The notes under the pieces are model-generated. The model was not told the DNA's origin. It ran no database searches and saw only the letters and a program-made list of their open reading frames with translations. The position numbers and the translations under genes were made by a program. Below are positions 8,009-17,593 of a stretch of 64,000 bases of DNA, one piece after another. Where the stretch lies: contig JAPJBO010000350.1 of NCBI GenBank assembly GCA_030068145.1, positions 62,001-126,000 on the forward strand. The letters are read 5' to 3'. The stretch comes from Diplonema papillatum. Its lineage: Eukaryota; Euglenozoa; Diplonemea; Diplonemida; Diplonemidae. Each line of letters opens with the position of its first letter. Position 1 is the stretch's first letter.

Positions 8009-10148
8009 CATAGATGGCCGTTATATAACGTTATATAACGTTATATAACGTTATTCCCGGAGTTATTTGTTACCCCCCCCCTTAATCCAGAAAAACCGTT
8101 ATTGACCGTTATAAAACCGTTATTTGCCATTTTTGGTCGAAAAATAACGTTATTTGACCGTTATAACGTTATATAACGTTATATAACGTTATAATAACGG
8201 TATAATAACGTTATATAACGTTATAATAACGTTATATAACGTTATAATAACGTTATATAACGTTATATAACGTTATATAACGGTTTTTTACCAATCCATG
8301 GGAGGTCACACTGTCCTCCAGATTTTGGTCATTTTTGGCCATTTTTGCCACATTTTCCAGATTTTGGCCAATTTTGGTTATTTTTGCCAATTTTTCCAGA
8401 TTTTGGTCAATGTTGACCAGTTTTGCCGTGTTTTCCAGATTTTGGCCCATTTTGGCCGTTTTTACCGATTTGGCCAGGATTGGCCATTTTTGCCATGTTT
8501 TTCAAAAATTTGGCTATTTTTGCCGATTTTTCCAGGTTTTGGTCATTTTTGGCCAGTTTTGCCATGTTTTCCAGACTTTGCCCATTTTGGCCGTTTTTGC
8601 CGATTTTTCCAGGGTTTTGGTCATTTATGCCCTGCCCCTCACCAGAGCTATTCTTGTCTGAGTTTCTTAAACCCGCACAAGCTCGAACAGGCAGTCCGTG
8701 CGCGGAAAAAAAAAAAGGTCGAAAGACACCAATCTGTACACCCATTCGGGATCGTCGGAAACACAAAAACACGTGTACCGCCCCACCCGCTTCGATTTCA
8801 GCCACACTAGTCTTTCCAAAGGGAATATCGACTATGCCTGCGAAAAGCTCCCCGAAGGTCCAGCCGAAGCCGAAGGTTCAACCTAAAGCTCAGCCGAAAG
8901 CTCAGCCGAAGACCCCAGGTACACAGCGCAAACGGCCTCGCGCCGAAAGTACGGATAGCAACAGCAGCAGCAGCAGCGCCTCGGTTGCAAAGGCGCGACG
9001 CGGAAGGAAGAAGGTGGCGGAAACGCTGCGCGTCGAGGCCTTGTCCCGCGACCTGGCATTGACTGGCCCCAGCGTTCTCCCTGTCACGAAACCACCAAGT
9101 AAGAGCCCGGAACAACGATTCATCGACCGGATCAAGAAAACCGACCCCGGGCTGGCTGGGTTCTACGGGAAGCGCCAGCTGTGACTGCTCGACTTTGCAT
9201 GTCTCGTGCTCATCATGCACCCATATTTGGTACTGGGACCTTGTCTGACTGGCATAGTACGCAACGGTCTGCCGAGTGGACAAGCTTGGACAAGTTGGAC
9301 TCCAGTGGCCGGATCATGCTGGTGACATCTGCTGCCTCACGAAGGACACTGCAAACGACCGTTACGGGCCACCGACTGAGGGACACGCGCCGGAAACCCA
9401 AAACTGCAGACATCCACATCCCAAGAACAACATCGCACAGTGAAAGAGTCATGTGAATCCGGAAGGATCGCGTTTGTCGCGCTTGGGTGGAAGTCCGCAA
9501 GAAAATAAGTAAAAGAGAAAAAGCTCTGGGGAGGGGCTATACGGACCCCTGAGGACCGGTTACTACGAATTCTTTTCGGACCAGGGTTTGTTTCCGAACA
9601 GTTTTTGTGACCGGGATCCAAAAATCGGCAAAAGTCTGGAAAAATTGGCAAAAATGGCCGAAATTGACCAAAATCTGGAAAATCGGGAAATCTGGAAAAA
9701 TCGGAAAAAATGGCCGAAATTGACTGATCTGGATAAATCGGCCAGAGTGGCCAAAATCTCAAAATTGTCCAAAATCTTGAAAAATCGGCAAAAATGGCCG
9801 AAATCTGGAAAAATCGGCAAAGATTGCCGAAATCTGGAAAAAATCGGCAAAATGGCCAAAACCTGAAAAAATCGGCAAAAGTCTGGAAAAATTGGCTAAG
9901 ATTGACCAAAATCTGGCAAAAATGGCCAAAATCGGAAAAAATGGCCGAAATGGACCAAAATGAGGAAAAAATGACAAAAATCTGGAAACATGGCCAAAAT
10001 CGGAAAAATTCTAAAAACCGTTATTTGCGTTATTTTTTCCGTTATTTTGCGTTTTCGACCGTTATATAACGTTATATAACGTTATATAACGTTATCACCG
10101 TTATAACGTTATATAACGTTATATAACGTTATCAACCGGCCATCTATG
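8009..10148 (+). mobile_element. 2.14 kb TIR element with two-tier terminal arrays
   Basis: The ends are inverted: CATAGATGGCCG at 8009 and its complement ending at 10148. The flanks carry a 6 bp duplication, ATAATC, at 8003-8008 and 10149-10154. The uninterrupted target is visible in other repeat A copies (TTTTGTATAAGCACCTGC), confirming the boundaries. Each end has an outer array of TTATATAACG units (8020-8280; 10057-10130) and an inner array of 20-25 bp units built from TTTTGGCCATTTTTGCC-like words (8319-8632), with the complement at 9610-10005. The centre holds a small Lys/Pro-rich frame. No transposase is seen, so it is probably non-autonomous. The 6 bp duplication would fit hAT6-, Dada- or IS3EU-like groups; I cannot choose among them. 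Confidence 0.8.
8834..9184 (+). CDS. Small basic protein inside the 2.14 kb element
   Basis: 116 residues from an ATG. The N-terminus is a PKxQ/PKVQ repeat (four near-repeats such as QPKAQPK), followed by a KRPRAE patch resembling a nuclear signal, a Ser run, another basic patch (KARRGRKKV) and a C-terminal segment ending FYGKRQL. It lies exactly between the two inverted arrays of the element. It may be a DNA-binding protein of the element, a captured host exon, or fortuitous. No family is recognised. Confidence 0.4.
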   Translation: MPAKSSPKVQPKPKVQPKAQPKAQPKTPGTQRKRPRAESTDSNSSSSSASVAKARRGRKKVAETLRVEALSRDLALTGPSVLPVTKPPSKSPEQRFIDRIKKTDPGLAGFYGKRQL

Positions 10149-10167
10149 ATAATCACCTGCTTTGTAG

Positions 10168-10541
10168 CAGGGGACTTTAGCTCTTTGTCTGACCGAGCAA
10201 AAAAGCCGGTTTCAGCCAAACCCCCGGCTTTGGGGCTCTGCGGTGCCTGTGGGTGTCTGAGTGCCTGGAACCGTCGCCCCGCGCACGCAAACAAGGGAAC
10301 GGAGGGAGGTGGTGAGATATAGGCTTGCGGTGGTGGTGTGCACGTCTATCAAACCACGGAGATGGTAGTGGAAAGCTTCGAATTGCAGCGACACACCGTG
10401 ACGCGCCATGTAACTGCAGTACTGTACAGTACAGGGGCCACTTGATATCATAAGTTATAGTTTTTTTTTTTTTTTTTGAAAAACCGAAACCGGAAAAACC
10501 CGGTTTCTGAAACCGGGAAACCGGGTTTCCAAAGTCCCCTG
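10168..10541. mobile_element. 374 bp hAT-type MITE
   Basis: Perfect 11 bp inverted ends (CAGGGGACTTT and AAAGTCCCCTG) are flanked by an 8 bp duplication, CTTTGTAG, at 10160-10167 and 10542-10549. An 8 bp target duplication with a CAGGG start is diagnostic of hAT elements. The target is repeat A: removing the MITE and one CTTTGTAG restores CCTGCTTTGTAGGAAATGC, as in intact copies. The interior has palindromic AAACCGG words near both ends and no coding capacity. Confidence 0.88.
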
Positions 10542-10549
10542 CTTTGTAG

Positions 10550-10660
10550 GAAATGCTTGAAGAGACTGCCGGTTGCGAAAGATCGAAGGAGGTACATGTG
10601 CTGTAGCCCACACGAAACACAGGTAAATCTGGGTTTAGTGGCGGGCGCAAGCAGTCAAAA
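10550..10660 (+). repeat. Repeat A, copy 2 (right part of a copy split twice)
   Basis: Its left pieces are at 7990-8008 and 10155-10167, separated from this part by the 2.14 kb element and the 374 bp MITE. It ends in an A-run (about 10658-10676) that abuts repeat B. Confidence 0.85.
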
Positions 10661-10673
10661 AAAAAAAAAAAAA

Positions 10674-10955
10674 AAGAACCCTTCAATGTATTGTGCAGAC
10701 TGAAAAGACGTAGGCAAGCGTGTTTTGGTGGTTGATGAATTCCTTTCCTGAAACTGACACAGGGTAAATACAATGGGAAAACGATCAACCGGCACGCACA
10801 AACAAAACGAAGCGCCTGTCTTTTCCGTACTAACATTCTTGCGGGTTGCCCTTCAATGTATCGTGCAGGCTAAAAAGACGTAGGCAGCGTGTTTTGGTGT
10901 TTGATCAGAGTTCCTTACCTGAAAATGACACAGGGAAAACGGCACGCAAAAAGGA
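10674..10955 (+). repeat. Two adjacent repeat B copies
   Basis: The first copy (10674-10822) ends in GAAGCGCCTGTCTTTTCC and the second (10823-10955) begins GTACTAACATTCTTGCGGG. The second is shorter at its 3' end, stopping after GGCACGCA. Head-to-tail pairing suggests local duplication or repeated insertion. Confidence 0.8.
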
Positions 10956-11195
10956 AGTGCACGAAAGTAGCGTTTCCAAACCACCTTAGGTTTTGACGGT
11001 CGGCCCCTTAGTGGTAACACACTGTCACAGTTGAATGCGAGAGTTAAGACTGTATCCCACGAGGAATGCACCCTGCTCTTTTCTGCTTCGGTACTGTTCG
11101 TGATCATTTCTTTTCCTTGGTCGGGGCTGCGATGCCCCTTCCCCCGACCCGTTGCCACACGGATGTGCGACCATCGCCAGCTCCCCCCCCCCTCG

Positions 11196-11347
11196 CCAGA
11201 CTCACACCGCAGTCCTGTCTGCAGACACTCAGGTTCCACGCTGATGATGGTCCGCCTTATGTGTCCGTGGCTTAAAGGACCGAAACACGGCGCAGACGGG
11301 ACCAGTGCGGTGTTGAGCACATACCCATTCCAAGCACGTTCTTGCAA
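11196..11347 (+). repeat. Repeat C, copy 1 (5'-truncated)
   Basis: It corresponds to the 3' half of the 303 bp family, beginning at CCAGACTCACACCGC and ending CAAGCACGTTCTTGCAA. It is preceded and followed by C-runs. The truncation of only the 5' part fits target-primed retroposition. About 190 bp of unassigned DNA separates it from copy 2. Confidence 0.75.
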
Positions 11348-11544
11348 TCCCCCCATTCCAGTAGGGTACTTCGCGTAACGCGACTTGCTGCCCTCAGCAC
11401 GCAGGATTACTTCCTCGCACTCTTTTCCTTTTGGTATTTCAACCATTGGTGCTGCACACGGCAACCCCATGTCCACTGTGCTCTGCGGAGTTTACTTCGC
11501 AGATTGCCACCGTAAAAAGAAGACAAGTCAGTGCTGCCTAGCGA

Positions 11545-11847
11545 GTCGCAGTCACAATCAGGGCGAGTGCCCTGAGTTTTTTAACTGATTGCTCAGACAC
11601 GGTTGTAGGGGCCTTCTCCCCGTGACGGATTCGCCTGTGCTCTAGTAGCACGGGTGGTCCTGGCTGTGACGAGCTACGAACAGCCGCCTGACAAACCAGA
11701 CTCACACCGCAGTCCTGTCTGCAGACACTCAGGTTCCGCGCTGATGATGGTCCGCCTTATGTGTCCGTGGCTTAAAGGACCGAAACACGGCGCAGACGGG
11801 ACCAGCTCGGTGTTGACCACATATCCATTCCAAGCACGTTCTTGCAA
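11545..11847 (+). repeat. Repeat C, copy 2 (full length)
   Basis: 303 bp starting GTCGCAGTCACAATCAGG and ending CACGTTCTTGCAA, followed by a run of C. It matches copy 3 at 14385-14689 with few differences. No A and B boxes of a tRNA-derived SINE were recognised. Confidence 0.8.
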
Positions 11848-11880
11848 CCCCCCCCCCTCGCCCCTCCCTGGGATGCGTTC

Positions 11881-12100
11881 TTTTTTCTTTTTGTATAAGC
11901 ACCTGCTTTGTAGGAAATACTTGAGGAGGCTGCCAGCTGCAAAAGATCAAAGGAGGTAAAAGGTGCTGTAGCCCACACGAAACACAGGTGAATCTGGGTT
12001 TAGTGGCGGGCGTAAGCGTTCAACAAAAAAGACCCATTTTGTAGTTGTATTGTTTCTCCCCCTCTAGCCTCCTTCGAAGTAAGCACAAGGCAGCCCCTCG
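11881..12100 (+). repeat. Repeat A, copy 3
   Basis: A nearly complete copy from TTTTTCTTTTTGTATAAGC to the CCCCTCTAGCCTCC and GCACAAGGCAG tail. It is the best uninterrupted reference for the split copies. The following 550 bp (12101-12656) show no gene. Confidence 0.8.
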
Positions 12101-12656
12101 AGTATTTTTGGCTGTTATCTTCCGTTTCGGGGGCCCCTTTCCTTCGCCTCTCTTTTCGGAAGAGAAGAAGAGTACCGCAGAGGGGAGGGCGTTCCCCCCC
12201 TCTCAATCTCCTCGAATATCCATGTTTTCTTGCAATATTAAGGCGGTCCGCATCTGCCCCCCGGAGCTGCACAGAATCGTCTGGTGCCATCTATCACGAC
12301 ATGCCCACCTGTGAAGACTGCAGGTGGGTAGCGTCACCTCCCCGATACGAGCTGATTGCGGATGGATGCGGAAAGTGCTTCCAGGTAACGCGCAATCGGG
12401 GGTTTGAAACATGATGATTAATATCAAAAGCTCGCACCCACGCGGCATTGACTGTGGCTGGTCTTTGCAAGGGCTGCCTTGATGTTACTTTGATCAAACT
12501 CACACGAAGCTGAAACTACCTGTGAAGACTGCAGTAGACGGACCTCCCCGGACAGCTGCCGTAAAATGCAACGACGCGAACGCAGCGGTACCAGAGAAGA
12601 CGCGCGATGAATCTTCAACGTCGGCAACGTCGACGACGGGTCGAAGTCGGGGTAAA

Positions 12657-13325
12657 ACCAGCGAAACTGGAAGGAAGCGTTTTTGGGTTAGAATGCAAAC
12701 AATCTGTGACGATAGTCTGCATCTGGTCACTTTTCGTGACCACCTACCGTGTCATGTTTCCGGCGCTTGTTATCGTCCGGCTGTTGCTGGAGCACCCGGC
12801 GGTGGTGATGGAAGCGACCGCAGGGATCCGAGTAGGTCAAGTCTCAAACATATCTCGTGAAGGAGCGTGGTTGGAGATCTCCAACTCTTACCGCCCACCG
12901 AAGTGGCGGCTTCGTTGTGTTAAACGGTCTGACCTCTGACTGCAGCATCAAGCCAAGTGCATCCGTTCCTCCAAAGTGTTCCCGTTCATGGAAGGAAGCG
13001 TTTTTGGGTAAGAATGCAAACAATCTGTGACGGTAGTCTGGTCACTTTTCGTGTCCACCTCTTCGAGCGTACCGTGTCATGTTTCCGGCGCTTGTTATCT
13101 TCCGGCTGTTGCTGGAGCACCCGGCGGTGGTGATGGAGACGACCGCAGGGATCCGAGTAGGTCAAGTCTCAAACATATCTCGTGAAGGAGCGTGGTTGGA
13201 GATCTCCAACTCATACCGCCCACCGAAGTGGCGGCTTCGTTGTGTTAAACGGTCTGACCTCTGACTGCAGCATCAAGCCATCGGTGTTCCGGAAGTGCAT
13301 CCATTCCTCCAAAGTGTTCCCGTTC
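12657..13325 (+). repeat. Tandem duplication of a 330 bp unit
   Basis: Two copies (about 12657-12990 and 12988-13325) share GGAAGGAAGCGTTTTTGGGT at the start and CCTCCAAAGTGTTCCCGTTC at the end. Both keep a 61-codon frame beginning MFPALVI and ending KRSDL (12757-12939; 13079-13264) with only a few replacements. The frame may be a small exon or chance; it matches no family I know. Confidence 0.7.
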
Positions 13326-13552
13326 AAGTTCGCCCTTGACTTATTAAGACAGTCATCGTGCACCGTCAGCCGGGGCGGCAGAAAAGGAAGGCCGGCTTCG
13401 GCCGTGCAAGAAGCATTGTTGTTTGCGTGTCTTCATTTTTCCCTTGCGTTTTTTTTGGCGCGTGCAATGGGTGAAGAAAACTGATCCGCTCGAACAGCAA
13501 AATTGTACGGCGGGCTCCATTGGCTAGCCTCCATTGCACGGGGGGGGGGGGA

Positions 13553-13655
13553 CCTTTTTGTGTCCAACAAAAGCAGTTTGTCAAGAACAAAAACCGGTCG
13601 ATGGCAGCGTGCTATCCTCACCCCCGTTAGAGTTAGTGTGCACAAACAAAAAACA
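13553..13655 (+). repeat. Repeat F, copy 1
   Basis: It contains GTTTGTCAAGAACAAAAACC, GTCGATGGCAGCGTGC and ends GTGCACAAACAAAAA. It matches the reverse strand of 57820-57935. It shares the GGCAGCG core and GCACAAACAAAA end with repeats B and D. Confidence 0.7.
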
Positions 13656-13769
13656 CGCAGTCTTCCATCCCCGAGGTTTTAGGCCCGCAAACGAGCCAGG
13701 TGTGCCGCCCAAGCACGTCCACACCTTCTTCCCGGTTCAGACGACTTCACCCGGTTTTCTGGAACTGGT

Positions 13770-13960
13770 GGAATCGCACCTACTTTGTAGAAGACGCTCG
13801 AGGAGGCTGCCAGTTGCAAAATGTCAAAGCTCTTTTGCCAGAAGACGTCCGCATCTCAGAGGAAGCGCGCTGCAGCCGCACACAAACCGCAGGAAAATCC
13901 GGGGTTGATGCCGGGCGTAAGCGTTCAACCAACTGGACCCATTTGTAGTGATCTTTTGAT
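13770..13960 (+). repeat. Repeat A, copy 4 (diverged)
   Basis: Recognisable by CACCTACTTTGTAGAAGACG, CGAGGAGGCTGCCAGTTGC and GCCGGGCGTAAGCGTTCAAC. The middle has an extra GC-rich segment. It is older than the other copies, judging by divergence. Confidence 0.65.
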
Positions 13961-14064
13961 ACATGATGCGTATTCACGTACCAACTACCGGATAGGTACT
14001 ACGGCTCTGTAATACGTGATACGTTCGTGTATCCAACACGTATCATGTATCTTATTACAAAAGT

Positions 14065-14235
14065 GTACTTGGTGTCGGTCACAAACAGTCCCGGACATGG
14101 CTAGCCAAAACCCATAACGAAAGCGTGCACCAAATATACAACTCGTAACCACATAGCCCTTTCTTGCTCTCAGAGAACCCATTCATCAACGGTCACACGG
14201 AGACCCTAAACCCCGGAATTTTAAGCGAACTTGAA
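14065..14235 (+). repeat. Repeat H, copy 1
   Basis: It runs from GTACTTGGTGTCGGTCACAA through AGTCCCGGACATGGCTAGCC to GGTCACACGGAGACCCTAAA and CGAACTTGAACCCTAAAA. Better-preserved copies are at 24841-25085 and 58430-58645. Its 3' end recurs alone upstream of several genes. Confidence 0.75.
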
Positions 14236-14384
14236 CCCTAAAAGCCGAGAGATCACGATTGTCCAGCCGGCCTGTGGTACTACTGTAATGATACGAGAAG
14301 ACAAAATACGGTGGCTGATACGCGTAGCGGGCACGCTTCACCAGTATCATGTTCGGAAGTCCCAACCCCCCCTCCACACATAAA

Positions 14385-14689
14385 GTCGCAGTCACAATCA
14401 GGGCGAGTGCCCTGAGTTTTTTAACTGATTGCTCAGACACGGTTGTAGGGGCCTTCTCCCCGTGACGGATTCGCCTGTGCTCTAGTAGCACGGGTGGTCC
14501 TGGCTGTGACGAGCTACGAACAGCCGCCGGACAAACCAGACTCACACCGCTGTCCTGTCTGCAGACACTCAGGTTCCGCGCTGATGATGGTCCGCCTTAA
14601 GTGTCCGTGGCTTAAAGGACCGAAACACGGCGCAGACGGGACCAGTGCGGTGTTGAGCACGTACCCATTCCAAGCACGTTCTTGCAACA
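14385..14689 (+). mobile_element. Repeat C, copy 3 (SINE-like insertion with 19 bp TSD)
   Basis: The copy is flanked on both sides by the same 19 bp, CCCCCCCTCCACACATAAA, at 14366-14384 and 14690-14708. A target duplication of this length plus 5'-truncated relatives indicates retroposition by a LINE machinery. All three copies in the window abut C-runs at the 3' side, suggesting a C-rich target or tail. Confidence 0.8.
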
Positions 14690-14708
14690 CCCCCCCTCCA
14701 CACATAAA

Positions 14709-15154
14709 ACCTTTATCGCGGGTCCAGGAATGGAAACGGTATTACTCGCACGATCCTTTCGGGCCCCTGTTCTTGTTCACCCGCCCCTCCCCGCGATGCA
14801 GCCGGGCGTGCGACTCTTGCTTTTTGCCTCACGGCTCTTCGACGGCGCAGACTCGACTCTCTCCCCCGATTCTATTTCATTCTTTCTATTCTCTCCGTTG
14901 TGTTATGGTAAAAGAAGATGAGAAAGCAAAGTGACAGCACCAGCTCGGACTCTTGCTCCCACCCCTCATCCGTGAATCTCCGAGGATAAAAAACTGGAAA
15001 CGAAGAACAAAGTGACCCACTCGCACTATCTCTCTCTCTCTTTTCTTGAACGAAAGTTGGAACTCGACCTCGAAAACAAGGTTTCGCAACGGAACGACAC
15101 ATCACCCGAAACGAGCGGAACCCTCTCACTTTTCTCAACCCCCTCCATACCCAA
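14709..15154. other. Stretch without a recognised gene
   Basis: This segment has CT-rich tracts (TCTCTCTCTCTC near 15030) and short frames without conserved features. A remnant of the repeat H 3' end (GGTCAACCGGAGACTTTAAA) lies just downstream at 15155-15215. Confidence 0.4.
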
Positions 15155-15248
15155 GCCTCTACGGTCAACCGGAGACTTTAAAATACCGACCTTCTAATCC
15201 ACAAAATAACGCTATAAAAGCTCGTAGCACGCGACCCCTGCAAACCCG

Positions 15249-15491
15249 TCTGCAGACGGCTCATCAAATTGGTGGCAATCTACGCGGGGAAGGTGCCTTT
15301 TGGGCCCGGTTGGATAACAATGGTAACTCCATTGCTAATACATGTCCGAAGAATCCAACTCGATTCAACCCCGTGGCCTTAAAACCGCGGGGTCGAGGTG
15401 GATACAATTGACCGAGATAAGAACCAACGCTAGCAATAGCAGCGGTGTGTGGATGAAACAGGTCAATCGAGAATTGAGAAGCTCTCGCGGC
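15249..15491 (+). rRNA. Fragment of a divergent small-subunit (18S-like) rRNA 5' domain
   Basis: The segment aligns by eye with the 5' domain of eukaryotic 18S rRNA: CTGCAGACGGCTCATCAAAT (compare CTGCGAATGGCTCATTAAAT), GGATAACAATGGTAACTCC, GCTAATACATG and GAGATAAGAACCAACG occur in the right order and near-normal spacing. Helices are kept: CAATGG/CCATTG (15318-15334) closes a 5 nt loop, and CCCCGTGG/CCGCGGGG (15369-15392) caps a longer stem with CTCGA/TCGAG and ATCC/GGAT. Neither the 18S start nor any later region is present. It may be a displaced rRNA fragment, a relict, or rRNA from a fast-evolving source. It lies 150 bp upstream of the broken RAD1 head and is bracketed by repeats H and I. 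Confidence 0.68.
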
Positions 15492-15539
15492 CATATAAAA
15501 CCCTGAAATTAGGGGGGGGGAGAAGCAAAAACCCGTACA

Positions 15540-15645
15540 CCGCAAGATTCGTTGACCGACTCCCTGAGCCAAATCCTGGACGTGGTTTCAGGTGGCCAAT
15601 TAGCAATTGATCATGATCAGAAGGTCCTACTTGTGGCTAACAAGA
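15540..15645 (+). repeat. Repeat I, copy 1
   Basis: It contains TCCTGGACGTGGTTTCAGG and GATCATGATCAGAAGGTCC and matches 58875-58968. It is inserted in the leader of the truncated RAD1 copy; the intact RAD1 leader at 16080-16141 lacks it. Confidence 0.75.
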
Positions 15646-15938
15646 AAACCCCGCCGGGACCGAAGAAAATGCAGCCCCGAACGCCGATGACGACCAGCAC
15701 GTCGTCCGCGGTGCAGGCGCGAAGCTTCGTGTTCGAGACGCTGCAGGCCAAGGTGATCAGCAGGGTGTTGTCGCTGCTGCTTTGGAGCAAGGACGCGACG
15801 TGCCAGGTGTTCGTGGCGTCGACCGGGCTGCGCGTGTCGATGACGGACAAGTCGAAGAGCGTGCACGGCACGGCGTTTTTCCGGAGCGAGCTGTTCACAA
15901 CAAAGCAGATCGGACGCGGCGGGTCAACAAACGGCATC
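15641..15938 (+). pseudogene. Truncated copy of the RAD1 head
   Basis: From AACAAGAAAACCCCGCC to ACAAACGGCATC this matches 16119-16410, the leader and first 90 codons of RAD1, almost base for base. Homology stops abruptly and is followed by unrelated sequence. One difference changes a codon pair (GCGTTTTTCCGG for GCGTTGATCCGG). With no downstream RAD1 sequence it cannot make the clamp subunit. The high identity suggests a recent duplication. Confidence 0.82.
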
Positions 15939-16030
15939 GTGGCCACGGATGTAGTGCATTTTCAAGCGCCATTTCCTGCCGGAACACAAAATATCACCCC
16001 CGAAGAACAGACACCCTGCATGTAGGTTCG

Positions 16031-16086
16031 TCAAGCCTCGCAGATTCCCTCGGAAATCTGCGACGAGCGCTTGAGGCCATATAAAA
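16031..16086 (+). promoter_or_regulatory. Hairpin and TATA-like box before RAD1
   Basis: TATAAAA at 16080-16086 lies 56 bp upstream of the RAD1 ATG and is preceded by a hairpin with arms TCAAGC/GCTTGA and CGCAGATT/AATCTGCG (16031-16074). The upstream truncated copy has the same CCATATAAAAC preceded by a different small hairpin. A core-promoter role is inferred from position only. Confidence 0.35.
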
Positions 16087-16141
16087 CTTTGAAAATAGGG
16101 GGGAAGAAGCAAAAAAGAAAACCCCGCCGGTACCGAAGAAA

Positions 16142-17593
16142 ATGCAGCCCCGAACGCCGATGACGACCAGCACGTCGTCCGCGGTGCAGGCGCGAAGCTT
16201 CGTGTTCGAGACGCTGCAGGCCAAGGTGATCAGCAGGGTGTTGTCGCTGCTGCTTTGGAGCAAGGACGCGACGTGCCAGGTGTTCGTGGCGTCGACCGGG
16301 CTGCGCGTGTCGATGACGGACAAGTCGAAGAGCGTGCACGGCACGGCGTTGATCCGGAGCGAGCTGTTCACAACGAAGCAGATCGGACGCGGCGGGTCAA
16401 CAAACGGCATCAACTTCGCGGTGAATCTCGGCCACCTCCTAACCGCCTTGGGAATGCTGGGGCCCGGCCCGCAGATGAGTCCGCTGGCGTTGAAGTACCC
16501 CGGGACAGACGGCAGTTTGGTCGTCGAAATGGTGGACGGGGACCACTCAACGAGCTGCGCGTTGGCTGCCCGCGTATGGGACGGGGAAACCGTGGACTTC
16601 GCGTTTTCGAAGTACGACGTCGTGTTGAAAGCGACGGTGAAGGCCGAGTTCCTGAAGGACGTCGTCGCCGACGTGGAGCAGATGGGCGCGGAGAGCGTCG
16701 ACCTCTCCTTCGACCGCGAGAAGCAGTCCCTCACCTTCTCGGGGGGCACCACCTCCGCAGGGACCGTCTCCATAGAGGCGTTCGCCCACATGTCCAACCA
16801 CCTGCTCACCAGCATCGACGTCACCCGCACCGGGAGCACGACCCTCTCACTCACCGCCATCTCGCACACCATCAAAACCGACTACTTCAAAGAAGCCTCG
16901 TCAAAAGGTCCTTCCTCTGCAGACTTCGTATGCACCCCGCACGTTCTTGCACCCCGAAATAAGTAGTTGAGTTGCAGCTCTTGACAAAACCGACAGAACA
17001 AAGAAGGAGTTCTCATCATTCGCTTTTCCTCACGAAGAGGGGACGGCCCTGCTATAGGTTATGTAAGGTTCTCCGACTTCCGCGATCGTGGTTAGCACAA
17101 ACTCAAGAGGTCTAGTCTACTATTCCCTGCACGCCTTCAAGACAAAAACTGGTCCCGGAGCACAACCCATGAATAAACATCCACCCTGGCCGAAGTCAGT
17201 GCTTTGGAGCACCTTCGATCGGCCGGGTTTCTCAGGTCCCCCCTCCAAGAATTGTTGAACAGACCGCGAGCACTGTCAGATTGCCAGCACCAAACCATCA
17301 CCCACTACAATAATCCACCGAGTTTGAAGCAACAACGTATCGCGGAGTCCTGCGTACGAACGGCAGAGCATGCTTGCCACTTGTGCGCATTTGCCCCTCA
17401 CGCGCAGATTACGATGAGGGTCAACGCGGCCGGTCTGGTGTGCCTGTTGTACCATATCAAGAGCCACGACATGGCGACAACGTGCGGCGTCGAGTGCACG
17501 ATCCTGCCGCTCTTCCGGCCGGACAAAGACGGCCGAGATCCCCTTGAAGACACGCCGCTGCCCGTCACTCCGCCGCAGACGGCGTTTGGGTAG
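16142..17593 (+). CDS. RAD1: RAD1, checkpoint clamp (9-1-1) subunit, two exons
   Basis: Model: exon 1 16142-16927, intron 16928-17407 (donor GTATGC, acceptor CGCGCAG), exon 2 17408-17593; 323 residues. RAD1 forms the RAD9-HUS1-RAD1 ring loaded at damaged DNA to activate ATR-type signalling. Exon 1 shows the PCNA-like first half: CQVFVASTGLRVSMTD, RSELFTTKQI, NFAVNLGHLLTALGML and the acidic VDFAFSKYDVVLKATVKAEF region. Joining exon 2 in phase 0 restores the C-terminal strand pair, SADF|ITMRVNAAGLVC then LLYHIKSHDM and ILPLFRPD, which matches the RAD1 C-terminus in order and spacing. Human RAD1 is 282 residues; the extra length is at both ends. Repeat G fills most of the intron. A truncated copy of the head lies upstream. 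Confidence 0.85.
16963..17140 (+). repeat. Repeat G in the RAD1 intron
   Basis: It contains GAGTTGCAGCTCTTGACAAA, TTCGCTTTTCCTCACG, GCACAAACTCAAGAGGTC. It matches the reverse strand of 53450-53625 and 56385-56480 and the upstream region of the beta-helix gene (22070-22195; 22437-22555). Confidence 0.75.

Noticed and set aside
8319-8632. Regularly spaced short repeats resembling a CRISPR array
   Set aside because: Units are degenerate, have no unique spacers, and their complement forms the other end of a transposon; the genome is eukaryotic.
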